This document shows positions 8,019 through 18,696 of a stretch of 64,000 nt of DNA, piece by piece. The DNA lies in assembly GCF_000379665.1 (NCBI RefSeq), contig NZ_KB903360.1, positions 684,175 to 748,174 on the forward strand, written 5' to 3'. Under the pieces are notes generated by a model. That model worked only from the letters and a program-made list of their open reading frames with translations, made no database searches and was not told where the DNA came from. Both the position numbers and the translations under genes were made by a program. This stretch comes from Butyricimonas synergistica DSM 23225. Its GTDB lineage: Bacteria > Bacteroidota > Bacteroidia > Bacteroidales > Marinifilaceae. Every line of letters starts with the position of its first letter. Within the stretch, counting starts at the first letter, position 1.

Positions 8019-9185
8019 ATGAAGAAATTTAATGATAAGGAGAGAGAAGATTTAGAGATTGCCCAAAAGGCGGTGGAGCGGGCGGAGGCGATGAAAAAGG
8101 AGATGCTTTTGCGGGGGGGGGAATTTACCGGGGAAGAGGGGATGGAACAGAGCGGAACGGGTGTCGTGGAGCGGATGGTAGAGGATGTGCACCGGGTGGC
8201 ACGGCTGGACAGGGAGGCAGCAGCGGCTAGATTGCAATCGAGATTACGGGGGATGGAGCGGAGAAAACGGGCATTCCGTCGTTGGCTGTATGTGGGGAGT
8301 TCTGTGGCGGCAGCGGTAGTGTTGTTTTTTATGGTGACGATGATGTTGCCTGAAAAAGAGCGGGTGATGGAGAAGACTCCCGTGCTCGTGAACGTGGCAG
8401 AGATAAAAGTGCCGACGTTAATCACGACCGGAGAGGATGATGCGATTGTCGCATTGGACACGCTGGAGGTGAAGCAAGGAAATGACGTGTATGTCGTGGG
8501 AGAAGAGAGTCAGACTAGAACAGTCGAGGAAAATGAGCCGGAGGGGAAGCCGATTCGTAATGTCCGCATCGTGATTCCAGCCGGATTCACGTATAGCGTT
8601 CAATTGGCGGATGGTTCCACGGTTATGCTGAATGCCGGCAGTGAATTAAGATTCCCGGAGGAGTTTCGGGATTCTGTTCGGAAAGTGGAAATCAGGGGGG
8701 AAGGCTATTTCAATGTAAAGAGATCGGATATGCCTTTTATCGTGCAAGCCGGGGAGACACAAGTGAAGGTTTATGGTACGCAATTCAATATGTTTTATTG
8801 CGAGAAACTTGCACTTTCTGAAGCTGTGCTCGTGGAGGGAAGTATCGGCATGATGGCGGGAGGCAAAGAAGTAAAGATCGAGCCGAATGAGCGAGTGTAT
8901 TATACAATGAAGGATAGTACGGTGCGGATGGAGAGGGTGGATCCCGTGGATTATATCGCTTGGTTGGGAAGTAGTTTTAAATATAATGGAACGAGGTTGG
9001 ATAAGATTGTTTTCGATATATCTCAATGGTACGGGGTGGAGATCAAGCTTGCCCCGGAACTGGAGAGCCAAACATTTAGTCTTGAATTTGATAAATCTTC
9101 TACTATCGATTGGGTGATAAAAGCCCTTGGGTTGATTATTGATAAGAACATTAAACAAGAAGGAGGTGCCTACTATATAAATTAA
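8019..9185 (+). CDS. FecR-type anti-sigma factor
   Basis: Inner-membrane regulator that holds an ECF sigma factor and is switched by a TonB-dependent transducer. In 388 residues: cytoplasmic N-terminal region of about 88 residues, one membrane helix near 89-111, FecR domain from about residue 185 (PAGFTYSVQLADGSTVMLNAGSEL, then RGEGYFNVKRS), and a DUF4974-like C terminus (KIVFDISQWYGVEIKL). I start at ATG 8019; an upstream TTG frame (7971) adds 16 unlikely residues. Codons 32-34 contain a run of nine G (8113-8121), a slippage-prone tract. No sigma gene precedes it, which is unusual; the nearest one is at 22241. SusC with an STN domain follows 148 bp downstream. Confidence 0.9.
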   Translation: MKKFNDKEREDLEIAQKAVERAEAMKKEMLLRGGEFTGEEGMEQSGTGVVERMVEDVHRVARLDREAAAARLQSRLRGMERRKRAFRRWLYVGSSVAAAVVLFFMVTMMLPEKERVMEKTPVLVNVAEIKVPTLITTGEDDAIVALDTLEVKQGNDVYVVGEESQTRTVEENEPEGKPIRNVRIVIPAGFTYSVQLADGSTVMLNAGSELRFPEEFRDSVRKVEIRGEGYFNVKRSDMPFIVQAGETQVKVYGTQFNMFYCEKLALSEAVLVEGSIGMMAGGKEVKIEPNERVYYTMKDSTVRMERVDPVDYIAWLGSSFKYNGTRLDKIVFDISQWYGVEIKLAPELESQTFSLEFDKSSTIDWVIKALGLIIDKNIKQEGGAYYIN

Positions 9186-9333
9186 TTTCATTCAACGAAA
9201 AAGAGAATCCGCTTAGAGTAGATTCCCTTTTAAAACATTACCGGAAGGTTCGATTTTGCAGGTCAGATACCTTCGGTCGTGTCAAATAATAAACGCTAGT
9301 AAAAACGTTTACATCTAATATTCTTACAAATAT

Positions 9334-12300
9334 ATGGAAAAAAAAGAAGTAATGAACAAAATTAGGGGGATTAAAGTTATTATCGGTGTGTTCATCATAT
9401 TTATGCCGATACTATGGGGTCCCGCGAGATTAGTTGCTGCCGTGTCGTCGAGTGGCGTGAACGTGCAACAAAAGGACGGAAAAAAAGTTACGTTAAATAT
9501 TATAGACAAGAATTTAACTTACATATTGTCTGAAATTAAGCAACAGACAGGATTTGCGTACGGGTTTAAAGATAGCCGGAATGCAGTTCAAAACGAACGT
9601 TTCTCTATCAACGTGCATAACGTGAGCGTTGATTCCGCTTTGACGGTATTGTTAAAGAATTCTCGATACACTTACCAGATCGAGGGGGATTTGATTTTGA
9701 TCCTGACGAAACAAGAGAAAAAACAGGCAGAGGATAAAAAGGAAATGATTACCGTGAATGGTAAGGTCGTGGACGAGAAGGGGAATCCGCTTGCGGGAGC
9801 TACGGTGATGGTAAGTGGAACGACTCAAGGAATGGCTACCGATGCAGATGGACGTTTTTCCCTTGCTTTACGCCCGAATAGCGTATTGGTGTTCTCGTTT
9901 ATCGGTTATAAAAATGAATCTGTTTTAGTGAAGGATAAGACGAATATCAATGTGCGGATGAAACCCACGGAGGAGAGTTTGGAAGAAGTGGCTGTTGTGG
10001 CGTTTGGAGAGCAAAAGAAAGAGAGTGTGGTGTCGGCAATCACGACAGTGCGACCGATGGATTTGAAAACTTCCAATAGTGACTTGACTGCCAGTTTTGC
10101 CGGGAAAGTTGCCGGTATCGTGGGATGGCAGACAGGAGGTCTTCCGGGAGCCTTGACGGAGGAGGAAATGAACACAAAATTTTATATTCGCGGTATTACT
10201 TCTTTTCAAACAGGAGCAAATATAGATCCTCTGATTTTATTGGATGGCGTTGAAATATCTAAAGTGGATTTGTCCCGTATAGCCCCGGAGGATATCGAGA
10301 CGTTCAGTGTGATGAAAGATGCTTCAGCGACGGCGATGTACGGAGCCCGCGGGGCAAACGGTGTCATCTTGGTCACCACTAAAAAAGGGGAAGAGGGTAG
10401 CGTGTACGCATCCGTGCGTTATGAGGCTATTGCCAGTATGCCCACGGAAACGATAGACGTGGTGGACCCGATAACTTACATGAGAATGTACAATCTTATG
10501 CTTATCCGGCAAATGACTGGTATAAAATCCTTTTTAAAGATTACAACATCAACCATCACTTCGGATTGAATATCCGGGGAGGTTCTCGGGTGATGCAATA
10601 CTATGCTTCCGTGAATTATAACTTGGATTACGGTATGATGAAGACGGATAAATTGAATGATTTTGACGTGAACATCAAAAATGCCACAACCACGTTGCGG
10701 GCGAATTTGAATATCGATTTGGCTGCCGGTATTCGTTTGCTGGTGAACGTGTATGCGGCGTTGGATGATAATCACGGTCCGATGATAGATTCGAAAGGAG
10801 CTTATAGTCTGGCTTTCACGGCTTCTCCTGTGGATTTTGCGCCGACGTATCCTGCCGATGATAATTATAATTGGGAACACATTCGTTTTGGGACAACGGC
10901 TTCCAGAAAGAAAAATCCTTATATGCAATTACAACAGGGTTACAAGGATCGTTACCGCTATTCTTCGATCAATAAGGTAGAATATATTCATAACCTTTCT
11001 TCCCTGGTGAAAGGATTGGAATTGAGGGCGGCAGTTTCTTTGACTAAGGCTTCGCTTTCTGAAAAGAGATTTACCACGACTCCCTATACGTATGCTCTGG
11101 ATCGTTATGATGAGGAAACCGGGAAACACTATTTGAATGCTATAAATGCGGATGGCGCAAATCCGACATTACAATTAAATAGTAGTGATGAAAAAGGAGA
11201 AACACAGATGACATATGAAGTACGGGCTTTGCATACTGCTGCTTGGGGAGATCATCAGACGAGTTTGACAGGGGTTTTTAATGCGCTGGAATCTATGACA
11301 ATGCCTGTTGAGAGCGTGATCGATGGATTGAAAAACCGGAACCTGGGATTTTCCATGCGCGGGACGTATGGCTTCAAAGACAGGTATTTTGCCGAGGCTA
11401 GTTTCGGGTACAACGGTTCCGAGCGTTTTGCCAAGAAACACCGTATGGGTTTTTTCCCTGCATTTGGAGTCGCTTATGTTGTGTCCAAGGAGAATTTTAT
11501 GCAATCAGCGTCCCAATGGCTCCCTTTCTTGAAATTAAGGGCTTCTTGGGGAAAAGTCGGGAATGATGGTATTATTAATAAACCTCGTTTCGTTTACGTG
11601 GAGGAAATCGGGGAAGGTAACGCTATTGCTGTGCAGCCGGGAAAGACACAAGACAAAAGGTATGTTATCAGTAATTATGGTAATGAGGATATCCAGTGGG
11701 AGGTTGCCGAACAGATGAATATTGGCTTGGAAACCAAATGGTTTGACGGCATACTGGAGTTTACCTTGGATGCTTACCAGGAAATTCGTCACAACATTCT
11801 TTCTTACAGAACGGTAATTCCTGCTACGGTGGGATTGGATGCGCTTCAAATGGATAATATCGGAAAGGTGAAATCCCGGGGTATTGATTTCTCGGGGAAA
11901 ATTCAGCATGCCTTCACCCCGGATTTCTGGGTGATTTTGAATGGAACATTTACTTATAACAAAGCCAAATACATGGAGTTGGAAGAAGCGGCAGACAGAC
12001 CGGAATGGCAACGCAAGGTGGGACACGAGATTTCACAGGCGGTAGGGTATATTGCCGAGGGGCTTTTCCGTGATCAGGCCGAAATTGACAACGCTCCCAC
12101 TCAAGGGGGGGACTTAGAGCCGGGGGATATCCGTTATCGGGATATAAACGGAGATGGAAAAATTGATATTAATGACGCCGTGCATATCGGTTTCCCGGAA
12201 ACGCCACGTATCACCTATGGGTTTAGTGGCATTGTGAATTACAAGAATTGGGAGTTCTCTTTTGCCTTCCAGGGGTCAGGAAAACGTTCTTTCTTCATGG

Positions 12301-12716
12301 ATCCGGCTAAAATCTCTCCTTTCGTCGGGGATAATGCCATGTTGACGGCGATCTACAAAGACCATTGGACGGAAGGGAATATGAGTAATAAGCCTTTTTG
12401 GCCGCGGTTATCAACATATAATATTACAAAACACAATCCGCAAGAAGACTGGTATGCTGAAGTTAGCGATATACGGAAAAGTACTTATTTCATGCGGGAA
12501 TGCAGTTTCTTGCGTTGCACGTCCCTGGAGTTGGCTTACAATCTGCCGGAAAATTTGAAAAACAAATTGAAAATGAAGAACGTGAAGTTTTTCGTTCGGG
12601 CAAACAATCCTTTCCTGATTTCTAATTTTAAAGTATGGGATGTGGAATTGGGTGAAAACGGGTTCAATTACCCGATACAAAAAACTTACTCGGTAGGATT
12701 GAATTTTAGTTTCTGA
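9334..12716 (+). pseudogene. SusC/RagA TonB-dependent transporter, frameshifted
   Basis: Outer-membrane nutrient receptor and probable signal transducer. Frame 1 (9334-10569) encodes a signal sequence, STN signalling domain (about residues 50-120), carboxypeptidase-regulatory-like domain (about 141-220) and plug with SusC motifs (VVAFGEQKKESVV, MKDASATAMYGARGANGVILVTT). After MRMYN near 10490 the frame is lost. The barrel continues in another frame from about 10494 as YAYPANDWYKILFKDY to 12716. In intact relatives about 25-30 residues lie between MRMYN and YAYPANDW, so an out-of-frame deletion is inferred. Total length otherwise matches a full receptor. It could be a true pseudogene, a phase state or an assembly error. 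Confidence 0.88.
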
Positions 12717-12733
12717 TCTTAAAAACAATATAT

Positions 12734-14683
12734 ATGAAATCTTTTCAGTCAATTTTAATTTCTTTCTTGCTTCTCCTTGGGGGATGCGATTACCTTGACG
12801 TTGTGCCGGAGGGGGATATTGAAAGTACCGAAACAATCTTTGAAAAGCGGGAGAAAGCGAACAAGTGGCTTTTCTCTGCCTATACGACCGTGTTGCCGTT
12901 GGCTTCGCTCTTTCAAAATCCTGCATTCTTGGGTACGGATGAGTATGTTACGGGCAATTACATGCGTAATAATGAAAGGTTTGTGGGACTTTTGATTGCA
13001 GATGGTTTGCAAATGTCCCAGGAGCCGTATGCGGATATTTGGGAGGGAATACATTACAATGGGATTCGCTATTGTAATACGTTTATTAATCATATCAGCG
13101 GGACGCATAATATGTCGGCGGACGAGAAATTGCAGTGGACGGCGGAAATCAAAGCATTGAAGGCTTTCCTTTATTTTGATTTGGTACGCCATTATGGGTC
13201 GATTGTTCTCGTGGATGAGAATATCTCGATGGAAACTCCGGTGGAAGAGATGCGGCAACCTCGGGTACATGTGGATACCTGTATTCAGGAAATCGTGCGT
13301 CTGGTGGATGAGGCGGTAGTGGATTTATTGCCGGATGCGGAGAAAGATCCTGACCGGCGAGGATATTTTTGCAAGGAATCGGCATTGATGTTGAAGGCAA
13401 AGGCTTTGCTTTTGGCTGCTTCTCCGATTTTTAACGGGAATGAATATTACATGAATTTCAAGGGAAAAAATGGTGAACCATTAGTGAGCACGACCTATGA
13501 TGCGGAGAAATGGCGTATTGCGGCAGAGGCGATTGACGAGGCGGTGGATGCGTGTAATACCTATGGACGGTTTTTATATGATGGGACGAATGACCAGCCG
13601 ACGCAATTGTTGAACACGATGAAGAATATCGAGGAATCGGTTCACAATCTTTCTTTTAATAACCCGGAGTGTCTGTTTGCGGTAAAGACTGCCCAAACTT
13701 ATAGTGAGAATGCCGACGATTTTTTATCTAAATTTATTCTTCCGGCTTTCAATAGTGCGACTTATGCCGATGTTCATAATTCATTGTCGTTAGGTACGTT
13801 GTCTCCCAGCATCAAAATGGTCGAAATGTATTACACGGAGAACGGGTTGCCTATCGACCAGGATCGCACGTGGGATCATACCGGGCGCTACCAGTTGAAT
13901 CAGGAGTCAGACCCGAAATACACGGATGTGATTCCTTTGGGAGAGATGGTGTTGGGACTGCATTTACGGAGAGAACCCCGTTTTTATGCCAATATTGCGG
14001 CAGACCGTTGTTATTGGCGCATTGGGAAAGACGAGGGAACGAAAAAGAGAAATTATGTTGTGTATGCGCATCGAGGGGAACAATTTGGTACCGGGTATAG
14101 TTCTATACAGAGAGATAACCCGCAAAACATCAGCGGATATTTCTTGAAGAAATTCTTGTATTCCTCCCTGCCGTCAAAAACGTATTACACGGCGTTAAAG
14201 TCGCAAGGGGAAGATCCCGTGCCTGTGATGCGGGTGGCTGAGCTTTACCTGATGCAGGCGGAAGCATGGAACGAGTACGAGGGACCGAGCGATAAGGTAT
14301 ACATCCCCTTAAATAAGGTGCGTGAACGCGCCGGCATCCCCGATGTTGTGACAGCGTGGAAGAGTTTCTCCAAGTCTCCGGAAAAGGTGGATACCAAGGA
14401 AGGAATGCGGGAGATTATTCAACGGGAGTACAATATAGAACTGGCGTTCGAGGGGCAACGTTTTTGGAACTTGCGACGTTGGAAAACAGCTCACTTGGAA
14501 TTGAATGACCCGCAATACGGTTGGAACATTCTCGGGGAGGATGCGCAGAGTTTCTATAATAACTTTAATGGTCCCGTGGTGGTGTGGTCTAAACGGGGAT
14601 TTGTAGCCCCGCGTGATTATCTTTTCCCCATCCGGGCGCAAGAAGTGATGGTATCTTCTGTCGTGCAAAATCCTGGTTGGTAA
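12734..14683 (+). CDS. SusD/RagB family surface lipoprotein
   Basis: Substrate-binding lid of the outer-membrane SusCD importer. 649 residues. Signal peptide ends in lipobox LLGGC (Cys18), followed by DYLDVVPEGDI as in many SusD proteins. TPR-like helical body and the C-terminal block ELAFEGQRFWNLRRWKTA are diagnostic. It begins 17 bp after the SusC stop, so it is probably cotranscribed with it. It is intact although its partner SusC is broken. Confidence 0.94.
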   Translation: MKSFQSILISFLLLLGGCDYLDVVPEGDIESTETIFEKREKANKWLFSAYTTVLPLASLFQNPAFLGTDEYVTGNYMRNNERFVGLLIADGLQMSQEPYADIWEGIHYNGIRYCNTFINHISGTHNMSADEKLQWTAEIKALKAFLYFDLVRHYGSIVLVDENISMETPVEEMRQPRVHVDTCIQEIVRLVDEAVVDLLPDAEKDPDRRGYFCKESALMLKAKALLLAASPIFNGNEYYMNFKGKNGEPLVSTTYDAEKWRIAAEAIDEAVDACNTYGRFLYDGTNDQPTQLLNTMKNIEESVHNLSFNNPECLFAVKTAQTYSENADDFLSKFILPAFNSATYADVHNSLSLGTLSPSIKMVEMYYTENGLPIDQDRTWDHTGRYQLNQESDPKYTDVIPLGEMVLGLHLRREPRFYANIAADRCYWRIGKDEGTKKRNYVVYAHRGEQFGTGYSSIQRDNPQNISGYFLKKFLYSSLPSKTYYTALKSQGEDPVPVMRVAELYLMQAEAWNEYEGPSDKVYIPLNKVRERAGIPDVVTAWKSFSKSPEKVDTKEGMREIIQREYNIELAFEGQRFWNLRRWKTAHLELNDPQYGWNILGEDAQSFYNNFNGPVVVWSKRGFVAPRDYLFPIRAQEVMVSSVVQNPGW

Positions 14684-14714
14684 TATTGAGAAATTTACGG
14701 ATTATATTAAAAAT

Positions 14715-16004
14715 ATGAATATGAAGAATACAATATGGATATTGGTTTTGTTCCTGGGACTTTGGGGATGTGCTGACGATGACGGGAGTGGGTTTGATTC
14801 CATGATATCGCGTGAGAACATTTCTTTTAAAGCGATTCCCGGTGGGGCAATTATGTATTATGATTTCAAGGGACATAAAGATATATTTTCGGTTCGTGCC
14901 CGTTACACGACGACCCGGGGTGAATCACTCACCGTGGACGGAACCTATTTGAGCGATTCGCTTAAGTTGATCGGTTTTGATGATGCGCGGCAGGGAGTCC
15001 CGGTATATCTGACCTTCTTGAACAATAAATTGGAGGAATCCGGGGAGATGGAGTTGGCGTTTGACACGGAGGATTCTGCGCCTGCGGCTTTCTTCAAGAC
15101 TGTGAAAGTATTGCCTGGTTGGAATGGATTTCAAATAAACTATGAAGCACCGGAAACAACCGGATTGTTGCACGTGTTTTACTTGGGGATAAATCCCTTG
15201 ACGAATGAACCGGACACGATCTGGTTGCAGTCTACGAGGATAATGGAAGGGTATAATACACTTAGTTTTTCCGTGCAACAAGAACGGGAATCCAACACGG
15301 TCATTCTTACAACGGAAGATCTCCGGGGCTATCGGGTAAAGCGGCAGGTATGGGAGAACGTGGAAGCTTATGCTATTGCGCAATTCCCTTCGGATAGAAT
15401 AAAAGTAGAAGATCCTTGTGGCATTGTAGTGGAGAATGAGTCTTATCGGTTAGGAAGCAAATACCTTTTTGATGGGGACACGAAGGGTGTGCTACGAAGG
15501 GGTACGGATAATCCCAAGGGACAGTATTGCCTGTTCGGTTTAGGACCTAACGCCTTGGGAAAATATTGGATTTTGGATTTGGGAGAAGAGCGAATGATTG
15601 CTAAATTACGAATTTTTGCCGCTTATGCTTGGGAAGCAATGGAAACAGGCTGGTATTTTCGGATTAGTAAATTTTATGATCGTTTCCCTAATGAATTGAA
15701 GGTCTATGGAGGGAATGATTTGGATGATGAAGAGGGGTGGGATCAGTTGTGTTCTTTCTATGAATCTCCTTTGTTGCCGGGGTGGGCGGCGAAAAGCAGC
15801 ACTCCGATTAAAGAGGTTGCTGTTTTGGAACGGTCGGAACCGATCTATGCGGATCTCAATTGTGTTGCGAACGGGAAAGAGTACCGTTATATTAAAATAG
15901 TGCCGCATGATACATTTTGGTATGCTGATGCTTCTTCTACAAGCCAGAATACATATGAGGCTGTTATCTTGAGTGAATTGGAAGTTTACGTAAAAAAAGA
16001 GTAG
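14715..16004 (+). CDS. surface lipoprotein of the DUF4959/DUF5126/DUF5000 type
   Basis: Accessory lipoprotein of Sus-type loci, probably a glycan or glycoprotein binder on the cell surface. Lipobox LGLWGC (Cys near 19) then acidic residues (ADDDGSG), a usual surface-export signal. The N-terminal third (ENISFKAIPGGAIMYYDF and following) looks like the fibronectin-like DUF4959. The next part (VLPGWNGFQINYEAP) fits DUF5126, and the last 170 residues (LGKYWILDLGEERMIAKLRI ... YRYIKIVPHDT) look like a discoidin-type DUF5000 fold. Assignment rests on pattern memory, not a profile search. It starts 31 bp after SusD. Confidence 0.75.
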   Translation: MNMKNTIWILVLFLGLWGCADDDGSGFDSMISRENISFKAIPGGAIMYYDFKGHKDIFSVRARYTTTRGESLTVDGTYLSDSLKLIGFDDARQGVPVYLTFLNNKLEESGEMELAFDTEDSAPAAFFKTVKVLPGWNGFQINYEAPETTGLLHVFYLGINPLTNEPDTIWLQSTRIMEGYNTLSFSVQQERESNTVILTTEDLRGYRVKRQVWENVEAYAIAQFPSDRIKVEDPCGIVVENESYRLGSKYLFDGDTKGVLRRGTDNPKGQYCLFGLGPNALGKYWILDLGEERMIAKLRIFAAYAWEAMETGWYFRISKFYDRFPNELKVYGGNDLDDEEGWDQLCSFYESPLLPGWAAKSSTPIKEVAVLERSEPIYADLNCVANGKEYRYIKIVPHDTFWYADASSTSQNTYEAVILSELEVYVKKE

Positions 16005-16007
16005 TTT

Positions 16008-17501
16008 ATGGGAAAGAAAATATATTTTGCATGGATGTTGGTGGCGGTTTTCGCTTTGGCAGGATGCGAGGATTTGGAAGACACGTATAGTGATTACGCG
16101 GGGGACGGAATGGTGCGCTACGTGGGAAGATGTAAAGACGTGAAGGTAACTCCCGGGTGGGAACGCTTGCACGTGGAATGGAAAAATAGCTTGGACCCCG
16201 GGATCGAGAGTATAAAAGTGGTATGTGCCGCGGGAGATATAGTGCGTGATACCGTGTTGGAAGTGGGGACTACTTCTTGTGATATCCGGAATATGGAGGA
16301 TGGAAGTTATCAAGTGGATGTTTACGCCGTGGGAGAGGGCGGGCGTTTGTCATTGAGCAAAAAATCGGAATTTGCCCGTCCTTACACCTCTTTGCACGAG
16401 GAGGTACGGAGTTTTTCCCCGGGGATTATCAAGCATTTTTTCGTGGAAAACAACTTGGTGCTGTTCATGGACAAATGGTCTGAGAATTTCGTGAATTTCG
16501 AGTTGAATTATACCCGTACGGATGGGAACGCCGAGGTATTACCATTGACCGAGGAGATGTTTGCCGAAAAATATTGCCTTTTGGAAGGCATTAACACGGA
16601 AGAGGAAATCTTTATTACCCGGGAAGGACGACTGGAAGGGTGTTTGGATTTAATACCGTTGGAGCCTTACGTCCTGACTGCCGACCCGGTGTTTACTTCT
16701 GCTTTTAGGGGGTGGATCAAGGAACATTATTGCTTGGACGAGATCGGGAAAGAATTCCTGGCATCGAAATCCCTGCAATTCGATTACGACATCCTGACCT
16801 TGGAAGATATACTCTACTTCCCTGACCTGGAGGAAATAGAGTTGGGGAAAAATCGTTATTTGTACGAGGTGGCTCTCTCGGTCTATCCCAACGAGTGGTG
16901 TAGTGTGTTGACCGAGTTGGAGAAGAGTGAATTCGTGCTAGGGATTGCCCAAAAATTAAGAGGGGTGAAAATCAATCGTTACCACAAGCATTATTTCCCG
17001 GAAACGACCACGTTGCAAATTAATGAGATGGGTATCCCCGTGTTGCCGGGGGATATAAATTACCTTCCGACAGCGGGATGGACAATTTCTCATTCCCAGG
17101 GAAGCAATGTGACGGAACAATTTCCTCTGCGTAATCTCTTGGATAATCTTTTAGTTACGTTCTGGATGCCCCGGGCTCACACGGTGTTGTTGACCTATGA
17201 TATTATTATCGATATGCAGGAGGAACAGACGGTTAACGGGATAAAGATAACCCAGGCTGGTTTGGCGAATGCGATGGAGTTTATTCCGGGTACGGTGCAG
17301 ATTGAAACTTCGATCAACGGGTATGACTGGGAAATGTTCACTCATATGCAAAACAATACCTTGGGCAATGGTTTGGGAGAATCTACCTTGTATCGAGCCC
17401 CGGAACCGAAACAAGCCCGTTACATTAAAGTTGTTGTGAGCGATCAGGCGAACGGGGAAGGGGTAACGAATGTTTCCCTGGGAGATATAGCTGTTTTTTA
17501 A
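16008..17501 (+). CDS. lipoprotein with DUF4998-like and discoidin (F5/8 type C) domains
   Basis: 497 residues, with lipobox FALAGC followed by EDLEDT. The N-terminal half (VKVTPGWERLHVEWKNSLDPGIESIKV) resembles fibronectin-like DUF4998. The last 150 residues are discoidin-like: LLDNLLVTFWMPRAH, TVNGIKITQAG, QIETSINGYDWE and ARYIKVVVSD. This is a likely carbohydrate-binding surface protein acting with SusCD. It begins 3 bp after the preceding gene's stop, so the two are one transcript. The middle region is not recognised. Confidence 0.75.
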   Translation: MGKKIYFAWMLVAVFALAGCEDLEDTYSDYAGDGMVRYVGRCKDVKVTPGWERLHVEWKNSLDPGIESIKVVCAAGDIVRDTVLEVGTTSCDIRNMEDGSYQVDVYAVGEGGRLSLSKKSEFARPYTSLHEEVRSFSPGIIKHFFVENNLVLFMDKWSENFVNFELNYTRTDGNAEVLPLTEEMFAEKYCLLEGINTEEEIFITREGRLEGCLDLIPLEPYVLTADPVFTSAFRGWIKEHYCLDEIGKEFLASKSLQFDYDILTLEDILYFPDLEEIELGKNRYLYEVALSVYPNEWCSVLTELEKSEFVLGIAQKLRGVKINRYHKHYFPETTTLQINEMGIPVLPGDINYLPTAGWTISHSQGSNVTEQFPLRNLLDNLLVTFWMPRAHTVLLTYDIIIDMQEEQTVNGIKITQAGLANAMEFIPGTVQIETSINGYDWEMFTHMQNNTLGNGLGESTLYRAPEPKQARYIKVVVSDQANGEGVTNVSLGDIAVF

Positions 17502-17592
17502 TTGAGATGAATCGGTAGTGTGCTTCTGTTTTGGAAGGGGAGAGTGAAATTCCCCCTTCCATTACTTTGCACGTGCAATAAATGAAAGAAAT

Positions 17593-18684
17593 ATGAAAAG
17601 AATCACGTTATTTTTACTCGTTTTTTTCTTGGGCTTAATTGCTTCTAGGGCTCAGTCCGGATTCCGAATTACAGGGAAAGCCTTTGGGGCTCCGGATGGC
17701 GAATTGCTGTTACTTGTACAACATTTGGATCGGGTAGATACTTTGGCAACGTGTGATATGGTAAATTGTGAATTTCGGATCGAAGGGCAGGTGGACGTTC
17801 CGTGCGTGGGATTGATCGAGATGGCCGGGAAGAAAGGAGCAATACCGGTGATGTTGGAAAACACGGACATCAACGTGAATATCGGGGTAACCGGCATTTT
17901 TGTAGAGGGGGGAGAGGCGCAGCAAGTCTACAATCAATATTCCGAATTGATGAGCGAGAGAGGACGGGAATTGAAGAAGATGATGGAAGAGTATAAAACA
18001 GCCATGGGACTCCAGGATCAAATGAAAGCGAATATACTCCAAAAGCAAATCATGAAACTTCGTGAAGAGGTTGTGGCGAAAGAATTGGAATGGATGAAAG
18101 AGAACGGCAATCATTTCGTGGCGGCTTATATCCTTTATACGACTGTGCAACAAGGCTTGCCCCACGAGGAGTCAAAAAAAAGGTTCGATCTGTTGGGCCC
18201 CGATGCCAAGGCTTCTACTTACGGGGAAATGGTCAGTATGTTTATCGATTTGCAATCGAAAAGTGCCGTCGGAGCTGTCGCTCCCAATTTTAAGGTGAAT
18301 ACTCCGGAAGGTACGCCGATTTCCTTGTACGATGTTAAGGGAAAGGTGAAATTGATCGATTTTTGGGCATCCTGGTGTAAACCGTGCCGTGATGAAAACA
18401 AAAACGTGGTGAAACTCTACGAGAAATATCACAAGAAAGGATTGGAAATCTTTGGTGTCTCCATGGACACGGATGCTGCCAAGTGGAAAGAAGCCATCGA
18501 AAAGGACGGTTTGACATGGTATCACGGTTCTGACTTGAAAGGTTTGAAAGAATCCCTCGTTGCCCGCTTCTTTTTCGTGAAAGCCATTCCCCACACGATT
18601 CTCCTCGACGAAAACAACCGCATCGTCGCCAAAAATCTTCGGGGCGAAGAATTGAAAAAGAAAGTGGCGGAAATGTTGAAATAG
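17593..18684 (+). CDS. TlpA-like thiol-disulfide oxidoreductase with DUF4369 domain
   Basis: Periplasmic redox protein of 363 residues. Signal peptide to about residue 21 (SRAQ), DUF4369-type N-terminal domain (FRITGKAFGAPDGELLLL ... VMLENTDINV), helical linker, then an AhpC/TSA-thioredoxin domain from about 230 with active site WASWCKPC (Cys262 and Cys265). It ends with the cis-Pro region AIPHTILLDENNRIVAKNL. It lies 91 bp after the discoidin lipoprotein, probably in the same operon. The redox partner is unknown. A related protein that lacks the first cysteine is at 20527. Confidence 0.9.
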   Translation: MKRITLFLLVFFLGLIASRAQSGFRITGKAFGAPDGELLLLVQHLDRVDTLATCDMVNCEFRIEGQVDVPCVGLIEMAGKKGAIPVMLENTDINVNIGVTGIFVEGGEAQQVYNQYSELMSERGRELKKMMEEYKTAMGLQDQMKANILQKQIMKLREEVVAKELEWMKENGNHFVAAYILYTTVQQGLPHEESKKRFDLLGPDAKASTYGEMVSMFIDLQSKSAVGAVAPNFKVNTPEGTPISLYDVKGKVKLIDFWASWCKPCRDENKNVVKLYEKYHKKGLEIFGVSMDTDAAKWKEAIEKDGLTWYHGSDLKGLKESLVARFFFVKAIPHTILLDENNRIVAKNLRGEELKKKVAEMLK

Positions 18685-18696
18685 TAATAAATAATT

